A stretch of DNA of 32,871 nt from Cristatella mucedo. Lineage: Eukaryota > Bryozoa > Phylactolaemata > Cristatellidae. The stretch spans positions 1 to 32,871 of the forward strand of contig WPIO01000520.1 of NCBI GenBank assembly GCA_009760855.2. Direction: 5' to 3'. The stretch's first letter is position 1. The number at the start of each line of letters is the position of its first letter. The notes beneath the pieces were generated by a model, which saw only the letters and a program-made list of their open reading frames with translations, was not told where the DNA came from and did no database searches. Shown here piece by piece: positions 9,150-20,010 of the stretch. The translations under genes and the position numbers were made by a program.

Positions 9150-12100
9150 TTACAGCCGCTTCGCTGGCTAGCTCTCAAACTCTGGAGCTTCCGGTTCGCT
9201 TGCTCGCTTGCTCTCAGAGTCTCGAGCTTCCGCTTCGCTTGCTCGCTGGCTCTTTGAGCCTGGAGCTTCCGGTTCGCTCGCTCGCATACTCTAGAGCTTC
9301 CGGTTCGCTCGCTCGCTCCCAAACTAGAGCTTAGAGCTTCCGGTTTGCTCGCTCGCTGGCTGGCTCGGAGCTCTAGAGGCTATGGAGCTTCTAGTTTCGC
9401 TCATTCGCTGGCTACTAGACTCTGGAGCTTCCGGTTCGCTCGCTTGCTCCCATACTCTAGAGCTTCCGGTTCGCTCGCTTGCTCCATACTCTAGAGCTTC
9501 CGTTCGCTCGCTGGAACTCAGACTCTGGAAGTTCCGGATCGCTCGCTCGCTGGCTTTCGGAGCCTAGACCTTCGGGTTTGCTCCCTTGCTGGCTCTCAGA
9601 GTCTGGAGCTTCCGGTTTGCTCGCTCGCTGCTCCCCAGACTCTGGAGCTTCCGGTTTGCTCGCTCGCTGCTTCCCAGACTCTGGGGCTTCCACTTCGCTT
9701 GCTCGCTGGCTCTCAGAGTCTCGAGCTTCCGCTTCGCTAGCTCACTGGCTCGCAGAGCCTAGAGCTTCCGGTTCGCTTGCTCCCTGGCCCTTCAAGTCTA
9801 AAGCTTCCGGTTCGCTCGCTCACCGGCACCTAGACTCTGGAGGTTTCGGTTCGCTCACTCGCTCGCTCTCAGACTCAGGAACTTCAGATTTGCTCGCTCG
9901 CTGGCTCGCAGAGTCTGGAGCCACTGGTTTTCTCACTCGCTGCCTCTCAGACTGTGGAGCTTCCGGTTTGGTCGCTCGCAGGCTCTCAGAGCCTAGAGCT
10001 TCCGGTTCGCTCGCTCGCTTAATAAAATAAATTATTAAATCCTAGCTGATGAAACAGCCTCTTTTTGTATAGCGACAGAAGAGCCTTTACTGCCATCACC
10101 ACCGCTTGCAGTGGCGATTAAGAATCGCCTACCGCAGGAATCGAACCCGTGACCTCGGGACCGAGGTCGTGAAAGCAACCGCCTTACCTAGTGTGCCATC
10201 ACGGCTCACCATTGCTCCCACATTGCTCCCAGACTCTAGAGTTTCCGGTTAGCTCGCTCGCTTGCTCTCAGAGTCTCGAGCTTCCGCTTCGCTAGCTCGC
10301 TGGCTGTCAGAGCCAGGAGCTTCCGGTTCGGTCGCTTGCTGGCTCCCAGACTTTGGAGCTTCCGGTTCACTCGCTCACTGGCTCTGGAACCCTGGAGTGT
10401 CCGGTTTGCTTGCTCGCTGTCTCTCAGATCCTAAAATTTCCGGTGCTCTCGGAAACTGTCTCCCAGATTCTAGAACTTCCACTTCGCTTGCTCGCTCGAT
10501 CTCAGAATTTGGAGCTTCCACTTTGCTCGCTCGCTGGCTCTCAGAGTCTCAATCTTCCGGTTCAGTGGCTCGCTGGCTACCAGACTCCGAAACTTCCGGT
10601 TCGGTCGCTCGCTGGCTCCCAAACTCTTGACCTTCCGGTTCGCTCGCTCGCAGGCAGTCAGAGCCTGGAGCTTCGGGTTTGCTCGCTTCCTGCTTCCCAG
10701 ACTCCGGAGCTTCCGGTTCGCTTGCTCGCTGGCTCTCAGAGTCTCGAGCTTCCGCTTTGCTAGCTCGCTGGCTCTCATAGTCTCGAGCTTCCGCTTGGCT
10801 AGCTCGCTGGCTCTTGGAGCCGGCAGCTTCCGGTTCGCTTGCTCGCTGGCTCTTCAAGCCTGGAGCTTCCGGTTCGCTCGCTCGGACGTGCCTAGACTCT
10901 GGTGCTTCTGGTTTGCTCGCTGGATCGCTCTCAGAGTCTGGAGCTTCCGGTTTGCTCGCTTGCTGGCTCACAGGCTCTGGAGCTTCCGGTTCGCTCGCTT
11001 GCTGGCTCTGAGAGCCTAGAGCTTCCGGTCCGCTCGCTCGATGGCTTTCAAAGCCTGGAGCTTCCGGTACGCTCGTTTCCTGGCTCACTGACTCTGAAGC
11101 TTCCGGTTCGCTCGCTCGCTTGCTCTCGGAGTCTCGAGCTTCTGCTTCGCTTGCTCGCTGGCTCTTTGAGTCTGAAGCTTCCGGTTCGCTCGCTCGCTGG
11201 CTCCCAGACTATAGAGCTTCCGGTTTGCTTGCACGCTGGCTCTCAGGCTGTGGAGCTTCCGGTTCGCTCGTTCGCTGGTTCCTAGACACAGGAGCAACCG
11301 CTTCGCTTGCTCGCTGGCTCTCAGACTCTGGAACTTCCGGTTTGCTCGCTCGCTGGCTCTTAGAGTCTGGAGCTTCGGGTTTGCTTTCTTGCTGGCTCTC
11401 AGAGTCTGGAGCCTCCGGTTTTCTCGCCCGCTGCCTCCCGGACTCTGGAGCTTCCGGTTCGCTTGCTCGCTGGCTCTCAGAGTCTCGAGCTTCCGCTTCG
11501 CTAGCTCGCTGGCTCTCAGAGCCTAGAGCTTCCGGTTCGCTCGCTCGCTGGCTCTTAGAGCCTAGAACTTCCGGTTCGCTCGCTCGCTGGCTCCCAGCTC
11601 TGGAGTTTCCGGTTTGCTCGCTCGCTGGCTCTCAGAGTCTCAAGCATCCGGTTCGCTCGCTCGCTGGCTCTTAGAGCCTAGAGCTTCCGTTTTTCTCGCT
11701 CGCTGGCTCTCAGAGCCAGGAGCTTCCGGTTCGGTTGCTTGCTGGCTCCCAGACTTTGGAGCTTCCGGTTTGCTCGCTCGCTGGCTCTCAGAGTCTGGAA
11801 TTTCTTGTTCGGTCGCTCGCTGGCTCCCAGATTCTAGAACTTCCGCTTCGCTTGCTCGCTTGCTCTCAGAACTTTGAGCTTCCGGTTCGCTAGCTTGCTG
11901 GCTCTCAGAGCCGGGAGCTTCCGGTTCCCTGGCTTGCTGGCTCCCAGACTCTGGAGCTTCAGGTTCACTCGCTCGCTGCTCTCAGGGCGTGGAGCTTACG
12001 GTTCGCTTGCTCGTTTGCTCCCAGACTCTGGAGCTTCTAATGCGCTCGCTCGCTGGCTCACAGAGTGTGGAGCTTCCGCTTTGCTTGCTCGCTTACTCTC

Positions 12101-12560
12101 AGAGCCTGGAACTTCCGGTTCGCTTGCTTGTTGGCTCCCAGAGCCTTGGAGCTTTCTGGTTCTGGTTCGGTTGCATGCTTGCTCCTAGTCTTTGAAGCTT
12201 CCGGTTTGTTCGCTCGCTGGCTGTCAGAGTGTCGAGCTTCCGAATTGCTCGCTCGCTGGCTCTCAGAGCCTGGAGCTTCCGGTTCGCTCGCTCGCTGGCT
12301 TCCAGCCTCTGGAGCTTCTAGTTCGATCGCTCGCTGGCTTTCAGAGCCTTGAGCTTCCGGTTTGCTCACTCGCTGCCTTCAGACTGGAGCTTCCGGTTCG
12401 CTCCCTCGCTCACTCTCAGAGCCGGTAGCTTCCGGTTTTCTCGCTTGCTCGCTCCCAGGCTCTGGAGCTTTCGGTTTGCTCGCTTGCTCGATCCCAGGCT
12501 CTGGAGCTTTCGGTTCACTCGCTCGATGGCTCCCAGACTCTGGAGCTTTCTGTTCGCTCT
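9150..12560. repeat. 39-bp minisatellite array of about 80 units
   Basis: The unit is approximately ggagcttccggttcgctcgc followed by tcgctggctctcagagtct. Units differ by substitutions, with variant classes such as tctcgagcttccgcttcgct recurring. A SINE-B interrupts the array at 10021-10209. Since 39 is a multiple of three, long frames of 13-residue repeats (for example SLARWLSESGASG) stay open on both strands, up to 184 codons at 11120-11674. Several frames are open at once, with no start context or homology, so coding is not supported. Each unit carries CTTCCGG, which on the minus strand is close to the ETS consensus ACCGGAAG. Confidence 0.95.
10021..10209 (-). mobile_element. SINE-B inserted in the minisatellite
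   Basis: Read on the minus strand: gtgagccgtgatggcacact, A-box-like ggtaaggcggttgctttcacg, a perfect cgacctcgg/ccgaggtcg stem, B-box gggttcgattcc, an inverted-repeat body, and gtatacaaaaagaggctg-type 3' sequence with an A/T tail. Array units lie on both sides, so it inserted after the array formed. I see no clear target-site duplication. Confidence 0.88.
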
Positions 12561-13619
12561 TAACAGCAGTACTAAAAAGTAGGCATTAACATTATGTGTT
12601 CGTAAGTTATGTTTCATGAATTTACATTTGTAATTGCTGAATTTCTATTAGGAAATGTGCTTCTTTTGGTCATATTGTATTCTGAGATGTAGTGGCCCTC
12701 GGCAGATATTTGTACATATATATATATGCGATTAATCTACGTTAAAAATAAATCAGTCAAAGTTAGCGATCAGAATCGGGTGAAATTAGTCCGAGCAGGG
12801 TGCAGTTTATGCGAACCGTGAAAAGGTAATTTTATGAGGCATCTACTTTTTTGCGTATCAAAGCTAAAGTAGCAGGGAACGCTAAGCATATCCGGTTCAT
12901 TTCGGGCGAGCGAGGCAAGAAAGTTTCGGAATGCTTGAAACTTTAGCCATTTGATCGCACTCCATTTACAGCATTAATAAAGTGCCTAATAACCATTCAG
13001 TTCTGTGCGGGCACTATTATTCGTATCTAAATCGTACTCTAAATCCTTTCGGGCAATGTTCGAAGAGAGAAGCCACGTCTTTTTTGGCGGAGCAAGGGTA
13101 ATTTGGGCAGGACAAGGTGTCGGCTGGACTAAGCTTAAGCGAGCGAGGCGACGCGTCTTGGGGTTTAGCGATTAACCGATGCATAACAATTAACCGATGC
13201 ATTAACCGATGCATCGCATTTGTTAATGAGGAGAGAAGCTAATGAGTGAGAGAAGCTAAAGCGGAAAGGGTGGCATTTTAGCACCCGGGGCTTTAACTTT
13301 AACTGGCTGAGGTAGAGAATCTTCTGGCTTAGTGAAACTCAAGTGAGCAGGACTACAGTTATGCTGTGTGGTGCAGAATTGGCCAACTCGACGATGCTTT
13401 TTCGCATATAGCGAAGTTGCAGCAGGTCCGGTGTAGAGCATATTTATTTAAGGCACTACCTGTCCTACGTGCCATTGGCTTCTTACCCTTGACGTTGTTC
13501 TTCGTCTTTTTCGCGTCCTTAAGTTCTCATCCTATCCCAGCGTTCAGTTGTCACAATTATTTTCCAATGTACCTACATTGCCTTGGAAGTGTTAATTCCA
13601 CTCGGCTAACCATACCAAT
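12561..13619. other. unassigned sequence with a small tandem repeat
   Basis: No supported gene. Three copies of aaccgatgcat lie at about 13174-13214. Otherwise it is AT-rich single-copy-looking sequence. Confidence 0.5.
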
Positions 13620-13990
13620 GGTTAATAAAAATAATAATTTGATTAAAATACATTTGTTAAAGTGCCACCACAGATCTCAATTTTTTCTAGGCAATTTACA
13701 TTTGCTGTAAAGGAAGCATTATTGAATGCTTAGCGATAGCATGCTCAATGCACAACAAGCGTAACGTGGTTAGAGTTGACATGCACTGGGTCAGCATGCA
13801 GATAGGGTTAGTGGCTGCTGCATAATGTAGGCACGCATAAGCACACGAAGGACGTTTCACATGGACCCACTAAATGACGTCATAAATAGGTTTGGGCTTT
13901 AGTTTCTGCTTAAATGTGGTCAAGCCAGGATACATCGTAACAAAAAGAGGAAGTTTATTCGGGGAAGCCTTTGCATTCAAGGTCGTGCTG
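13620..13990 (-). mobile_element. L2-like LINE 3' end, reverse, diverged
   Basis: Reverse complement of the LINE 3' region: (AAT)n at 13622, degraded hairpin arms (aaagtgcc, ggcaattta), then sequence equivalent to the 3' untranslated region and, at about 13915, tgtggtcaagcc matching the 'cctgaccaca' zone of other copies. It contains a perfect TGACGTCA at 13875-13882 where the related copy at 1171 reads tgacagca. Confidence 0.75.
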
Positions 13991-14094
13991 CCAGAAGTTG
14001 AAGTTAGCCTCTCTACACTTCAGGATTAAATTATATTGAAACCCTTCAAAAATTCTTGATTTTCAATATTTCCCAAAGACGACAGGTCTCTTGA

Positions 14095-14690
14095 GAGGCA
14101 GTGCTTAACCACTGCTGAAGCATGCCACGGTCTCACACATGGCGATGCGGAGCGCTGGTGTCCATGCCGGAGCGTCTCAGACGCCCCTCCCCCAAGTTCT
14201 ACCTACATTCACCTTCAGGATTGTGAGTTCACTGACGTGCACAAGAATAAGCTACAAAGTACTAATCGGGGCATTTACCAAACTGCATTCGCAGTCGACT
14301 AGCACCAATTTCACCGCGCATACTGTCCAGTCTTATCATCAAGCTCCTCACAAACACACGAAAACAGGCACGCGAACCTGGTTATATCTGCAGAGAGCTC
14401 TTACGGTGGACAGCAGCATCTCAGTACTTAGGTCGTCTGCATCTAGTCTGGTCTGCGACTTGCATAAATGAAGGACCAAAGAAAGGAATGCAAGACTAGA
14501 AACATCAGTTCGAGAGCGTGAGGCGGCTTCAACAGAAACCCGCGATCTTCGTGTCACCGGACTCAAATTCCTAAATAGAAGAGGCTTCCGCTTCTATCTC
14601 CCACATGAAAGAAAGTAAAATTAAGAGCTGTTTCTCTTAACGAAATAATCCCTCCTTCTGCCTTTCACACGGTATCAAGTATCATACCCT
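14095..14690 (+). repeat. unclassified ~600-bp dispersed repeat, copy 1
   Basis: Aligns over its length with 15690-16290 in the same orientation (shared: gaagc.tgccacg, gcgatgcggagcgc, agagctcttacggtgga, cctcagtacttaggt, gggccaaa-type blocks). Short peptide stretches are shared in one frame, such as RISYKVLI versus RLSYKILI and RELLRW, but frameshifts break this copy. I do not recognise the family; a decayed transposon coding region is possible. Confidence 0.6.
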
Positions 14691-15267
14691 AAATTAAACC
14701 GGGCAAACCCGAATCCGTAGCCTCTCTGACACGTTCCTACTCCAACTTCATTTTTGGCACTCCGTCCATGTCATTTTCTCTTTATCACCCTCTATTTCTC
14801 GAATTTTCTTTCCCTGCCCGTCTCATTCTGCTCGTGCTTGCTGTTGCTTCAGACAAGTGCCCGCTATTTGATTGTAGTGCGACTGCCAATCGCTTATAGT
14901 CCGTAATAGTGGCCATCGCACACACCAGCTCTTCAGCCCACACAACGAGCGGCGACGCTTGTATCGGGTAGCCCAGCCCCTCGTTTTACTGTTATTTAAT
15001 CTCGCCGAATATAGGCAGAACGCCCACCTTAATACAGTAGCCTCCAGCTTAAGTACGCACCCATTTAAGGACGCATCACGGTTAAGTGCGAATATTTTCC
15101 CCTAAACCCTTGGGTTCAACATTTATCAGTTCAAGGCGTCATGAATCGCCATTTGGTGCAGGTTTTGAAGTTTCTTGCGTTTGGCTTTGAGGAAAAATCT
15201 CTAATGATTCAAACCATTTCTTAAGATCGTTAGATGTGTCATCAGCTTTAATTTGAACTTAAGAGTG
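14691..15267. other. unassigned spacer
   Basis: Between the first unclassified repeat and a SINE-B. No frame, repeat or motif that I can support. Confidence 0.4.
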
Positions 15268-15440
15268 GAGCCGTGATGGGCATCAGGTAAGGTGGTTACT
15301 TTTAATGACCTCGATCCCGTGGTTGTCCGTTCGAATCTTGCTGTAAGCGATCCTTTATCGCCGCTGCTAGTGGTAGTGATAGCCGTCAAGGCTCTTCTGT
15401 CGCTATACAAAAAAGCTGTTAAATACGCTAGTATTTTTTG
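15268..15440 (+). mobile_element. SINE-B, diverged
   Basis: gagccgtgatgggcatcagg head, then ggtaaggtggttac, cgacctcgatcccgtggt, B-box-like ccgttcgaatc, the body gatcctttatcgccgctgct with its partner arm, and tgtcgctatacaaaaaagct at the 3' end. More substitutions than the copy at 16669. Confidence 0.85.
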
Positions 15441-15689
15441 CTTAGCAGTTGACCCTCGATGTTGATAACCTGCTTATAATGTCATTCCAAACCCTGAAAT
15501 ACAATTCTACTTTCTAAACCGGCATTGACATTTTAAGGTTAACGCCTTCATCAACACCCATCACACTTTCAACCATTTTCATTGACTCCAGAAGCTCGTC
15601 AACAACGACAATATAAAGAGCTTTAAACTAACGGCCGCTCGTCTAACCCTAGCTCAGCGGCATGGCGTGCGGCAGCGTGGCATGAGCGG

Positions 15690-16290
15690 CTACAGAGTGC
15701 TTCACCGTTATTGAAGCGCGCCACGCTCTCCCAACCGCGATACGGAGCGCCGGTGCGAAATAAGTAGGTCTTCTTGCCGAGAGCGTCTCAGGCGCCAAGT
15801 TCTACGTACCTTCACATTCAGGGTTTTAAGTTCACTGGCGCAAGATTAAGCTACAAGATACTAATTGAGGGTATTATCGAACTGTATTCGAACTTGACTC
15901 GCACAATGTCGCCGGGCGTACAGTTCAGTCACATGATCGCGCTCCTCAATAAACACTCACGAAGACAAGCACGCGGACCTGGTCATATGTACAGAGAGCT
16001 GTTACGGTGGAAAAGAGCACCTCAGTACTTAGGTCTGCGTCTGCGTCTGTGCTGGTCCACAGCTAACATAGACGAAGGGCCAAAAAATAGGAAGGCAAGA
16101 CTAGCGACGTCGGTTCAAGCGTGTGGCGCCTTCAGCAGACACCTTTTGATCGTCGTGTCAAAGGACTTGAATTCCTAAATGGAAAAGGCTTCGCTTCTAC
16201 TGCTCACATGGAGATAGTGAAATTGAGTGCTGTTTCTCTGAACGAAACCATATCTCCTGCCACCTGCACGGTGTCAGGTATCGCACAATT
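15690..16290 (+). repeat. unclassified ~600-bp dispersed repeat, copy 2
   Basis: Partner of 14095-14690. This copy has the longer open frame (15774-16178, 134 codons from a non-ATG start), including RLSYKILI, GPGHMYRELLRWKRAPQYLG and GPKNRKARLATSVQ, parts of which can be followed across frameshifts in copy 1. No domain recognised. Confidence 0.6.
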
Positions 16291-16537
16291 ACAGCACACG
16301 AAGCCAAATCCCTTGCCGAGAACGCGCTCGCTCACACACAAAATGCTAGCCCCGCCCTCAAGCGTGGCGCTATACGAATACATTGGGCTGCGTCCACCGT
16401 ATTCTCATCTCGTTGCTGCTTCTGGCTCCTCCTGCGTGGCCGTCGATCGCTGGAGATCGAGTGCCATCTCCTTTGTAGCGGTTGCAACTGAGTCCCAGAA
16501 GGTAGGGCGAAGGCCTTGAGCAAGCTGTTCGTGCTTT

Positions 16538-16610
16538 CTTTGCAGCAAATGCAAGGCATCTATAAAGAGATTGAGTTCTCTGAGGGTGCTTTATCATTAT
16601 TATTATTCCT
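16538..16610 (+). mobile_element. LINE 3'-tail fragment
   Basis: tttgcagcaaatgcaaggca, then aaagagattgagttctctga and gggtgctttatcattattat: the terminal hairpin and ATT tail of the L2-like LINE with nothing upstream of it. Confidence 0.75.
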
Positions 16611-16668
16611 GTTCTTATTTGGCTCGCACGAAAGGCGAGAGGCGATCATGCTCGATGACACAGCGGAG

Positions 16669-16850
16669 TGAGCCGTGATGGCACACTAGGTAAGGCGGTT
16701 GCTTTCACGACCTCGGTCCCGAGGTCGTGGGTTCGATCCCTGTGGTGGGTGATCCTTTATCGCCACTGCAAGCGGTGGTGATAGCCATAAAGGCTTTTCT
16801 GTCGCTATACTAAAAGAGGCTGTTTAATCAGCTAGGATTTTTTTTTTGGT
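16669..16850 (+). mobile_element. SINE-B, best-preserved copy
   Basis: Complete element: gtgagccgtgatggcacact, ggtaaggcggttgctttcac (A-box region), cgacctcgg-tcc-ccgaggtcg perfect stem, gtgggttcgatccctg (B-box), then an internal inverted repeat with arms cctttatcgccac and gtggtgatagccataaagg, ending gtcgctatactaaaagaggc and a T-rich tail. Useful as the family reference in this window. Confidence 0.92.
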
Positions 16851-16969
16851 AGGGAATTGTTGGTATTAATTGTTAGGCACGCACGCCCATGCGCCGCTCG
16901 TGCGACGACACAGAGGGCTGATGAGACAATCCTCTACGACCAAGGCTTTTATGCCACGAGGCTGACAGG

Positions 16970-17076
16970 TGAGCCGACATAGACGAGCCGCTGAAGGTGC
17001 TCGCCGCGACCTCTGGTCAGGCCGAGGTCGTCGGCTCGAGCCCAGAAGAATACGTGAAGCGCCTGAATGAGATTTT
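16970..17076 (+). mobile_element. SINE-A, 3'-truncated
   Basis: gagccgctgaaggtgctcgc, then gaggtcgtcggctcgagccc (B-box) and tacgtgaagcgcctgaatga. It stops at the first arm of the tail hairpin, so the second arm and AT tail are missing. Confidence 0.8.
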
Positions 17077-18488
17077 TAAGTTTTCTTATGGGTCTAAGCT
17101 AATGCATTTTATTTATTTATTTATTTTCCCTTCCCGAGGCAAGCCCTCCAAATGATCCTACCTTAACTGCTGCCCCCTCTTGCTCAATAAAAAAAATTCG
17201 GTCTGGCAATTTCGCTGTGCCCTACAAAGTACGCCTGGCGATAGGCTAGGAAATGGCTCTCAGATCAATCACATTCAATCAGGACCTATATCTAAATACG
17301 AAATCTTGCGTGCAAGTCGCTACATTAAGAATCTTGGGTAAACAGTAGCCGGCGGCGGACTTACTTTTTTCGCGTGATTTTATAATTTTATATTGAGTAA
17401 ACAGCGATAGTAACAGTTGCTATTGATGGCAAACATCTCAAGGGCAATGACAATAAATTTAGTGCATGCACATAAAAATGCACAATGAAACGATACGAGA
17501 ATTAAAGTAACAGGATCGAGCAATAGCAAGCTCAGTTAAAAAAGAAGTCAGTCTGCTCCGAATGAACGAATGGTGGAAAATGACTCATGATGCGTTATAG
17601 GCAAACTCTCCCACCCCTAATTGCCAGAGTAAGACCGCTGCCTCTAGTGCAGTTATTACGTCTGCGACGACATGTCCTACATTTCTGGACAAGTACTTGT
17701 TGCGCGAAGCTGTCAATCAGCGTTTTCTCATCTGGTCGGAGCTGCTCACAGCTCCGTGCACATTTACGCGAGGAAATGTAGCGGCGAGTGCATTCACTAA
17801 GGAGATTACTGGCGTTATTGGGGAAGATGTCTTGAGCGTATCCGCAGTCGCACGGAGCTAAGAGAACGAACTAGACAGCTCTGCAGTAAAGCTCAGTTCG
17901 AGAGAACCACTATTTGATGGAGCTCACTGATGTTAGGTCGGCAGCGTCAATGTAGCTGAATTCCACGAGGATTGCAATTACACGTGAAGGCGAACGTGCA
18001 GAAAGTCGTGTATAAGCCAAGTCGATGTTCACATGACCAGTGCCAGTGACGGAGCCAAGATTTTTATCTATGAGGGCAAGATATCAGAAATCTTGATGCA
18101 GGGGCAAAGGTCAGCAAGATTGTCACATAGGAGAGACTAGATCTGCAATAATTAAAATATTATAACAAAATATCACAATACTTACTCGACACGAACTGTA
18201 ACTGTCAGCAGTAACTCATTGACTGGTATAAAAGCATAATTTCTCCGTTGGTGACGGTCACTAAGCGTGAGAATAGATGTCCGTGCAGCTCTCTAAAAGG
18301 GAAGGGGAACAAATGCCCCCGCCCCCACAGCCGCTGACCGTTGTCGTCATAGGTTGACCCGTTGCTAAGCTTGCCTGCTGCTGCTGATCCGGGCGCTCGC
18401 ACCTGCTGCATGGGGGGATAATAGGGAGCAGCTACATTCTGTCCAGCCTCAGCAAATAAGATATGCTTTGCACACCGCCAAGGTAGCG
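17077..18488. other. unassigned sequence upstream of the gypsy relic
   Basis: Contains a short (TTTA)n run at 17105-17127. I looked for gag, protease and LTR sequence upstream of the reverse transcriptase at 18489 and did not find any that I can support. TATAAAAG at 18227 is isolated. Confidence 0.45.
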
Positions 18489-19544
18489 ATCTCAAAAATC
18501 GATCTGGAGCGGGAAAATCATCAAATACCCATTCATCCCGACGACGTCCCTCAAACCGCCGTAATCGCGCCGTACGAGCTGTTTTAGTTCAAGTGAACGA
18601 GTTTCAGCCTTAGGATTGCTGCCCAGACCTTTTAGCATTTCATTGACCATGTCACCCGAGGACTTGATTTCTGTTTTCCATTCCTAAACGAACTTTAAAT
18701 TGCGTCCGTCAGCGAAACTGAACATGCCACCCACCTGGAAGCAATCTTCCATCTCCTCGAGGAATATGGGATAATCATCAAATAACGTAAGTTCACCTTC
18801 GGCGTTCTATCAGTAGACTATACATCGGACAACATATATTTCCATTCAATTTCTACCGCCCCAATTCATCCCTAGCTGTGCTACCTTGCTGGCACCGCTC
18901 TATGCACTATTCCCGGCCGGCGAAAAAGCCGGCACCGACATTTCGTGGTCTCTCGAGGGCGCCGCTGCATTTGAGCGCAGCAAAGTTGCGAGTCCGAGTG
19001 ACCGAGTCAACACTGCATTGCCACCAGACGCACCGATTTCCATCGCGACCGATGCGTCGGACGCAGCTATCAGCGACGCTCTACAACAGCTAATAAACTG
19101 TGCGTGGAAACTGTTAGTCTTTTTCTCTCGCACACTCTCACCCTCGGAATATCCCTACTCGAATTAAAACCAAAAGCTTGTCGCTATTTATTCTGCGATT
19201 CGACATTTGCCCTACTTTGTGGAAGGCCGTGCTTTCTCTGTGCTCTCTGCTTATTGCCTGATTGTGTTCGTCATCGTTTCATCCTCCGATCGCTTCACAC
19301 CTCGACAGCAACGACACTTCGCTTTCATCTCGGAATTTACTACCGACATCCCATACTTGAAGGGTACCAAGAATTGCGTCGCCGATGTACTTTTACGAAC
19401 TACCGTTCGATTACAGCGAAGGCGATGCCACACAAGAGCCTGAAATCCTTGCTTCACCAACTATTTCCGTACACTTTCAACCATTCCCAATACCGATGTC
19501 GCAAGGAACCATTTTATGTCACACATCTACCGGCTACGATCTAC
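18489..19544 (+). pseudogene. Ty3/gypsy pol relic: reverse transcriptase and RNase H
   Basis: Decayed pol of an LTR retrotransposon, broken by stops and frameshifts. Order: RT fragment starting with SKIDLER and HQIPIHPDDVPQTA (about 18489-18560), DFCFPF where an active enzyme would have its palm aspartates, then HLEAIFHLLEEYGIIIK (about 18730-18785); RNase H-connected segment with DISWSLEGAAAFERSK, ISIATDASDAAI and VFFSRTLSPSE (18886-19167); then RFTPRQQRHFAFISEFTTD and LKGTKNCVADV (about 19290-19390) and the linker before the integrase zinc region (GTILCHTSTG, about 19500-19535). The 5' half, gag and LTRs are absent. Confidence 0.9.
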
Positions 19545-20010
19545 TGTACTCCCCAGCAGGCCAAGGATCATACCACCCGCTTTTCGGAATCCAACAGTCT
19601 GCAAATACCCCCCTACAAACTCCAAGTCCTTTGGAGACCGTGCATTTAGTTCGTATGCTCCCAAAGCCTGAAACTCACTCCCGACCTGCGTCAGAACATC
19701 CCCTGACCTGACTACATTTAAAAGGAAATTAAAAACACACCTATTTAAGACAGCATTTAGTGGGTCCCTGTGACTCGTCCTTCACGTGCTTATGCCTGCT
19801 GACACTGGGCATGCTGCCACTAACCACATTTGCATGCTGACCCTGTGAATGTCACCCTTAACCATGATATTCATTTTGTTTGTTTTTCAAGCATGATTTT
19901 ACTTACCATTCAATTGCATTTCCCTTTGCAGCAAATTTAAAGCGCCTAGAAAGAGATTAAGTTCTCTGACGGCGCTTTATCAAGTGCATTATTATTATTA
20001 TTATTATTAT
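19545..20010 (+). mobile_element. L2-like LINE 3' end nested in the gypsy relic
   Basis: Starts near ctccccagcaggccaaggat, aligning with 950 of the first LINE (gctaagcatcgtaccacccg), and runs through the 3' untranslated region to aaagcgcctagaaagagatt, ggcgctttatcaagtgcatt and an ATT run ending at about 20010. Gypsy coding resumes immediately after. This copy has the cleanest tail hairpin in the window. Confidence 0.88.

Noticed and set aside
9479-10030. 183-codon Ser/Ala/Leu-rich protein, and similar frames within the array
   Set aside because: Several frames on both strands are equally open because the 39-bp unit is a multiple of three; there is no start context or supporting homology.
9150-12560. 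CRISPR-like array
   Set aside because: Units are contiguous and diverged with no spacers, in a eukaryotic context; it is a minisatellite.
18205-18495. Minus-strand frame resembling Pro/Ala-rich gag
   Set aside because: Opposite orientation to the gypsy relic and no zinc knuckle or other gag motif.
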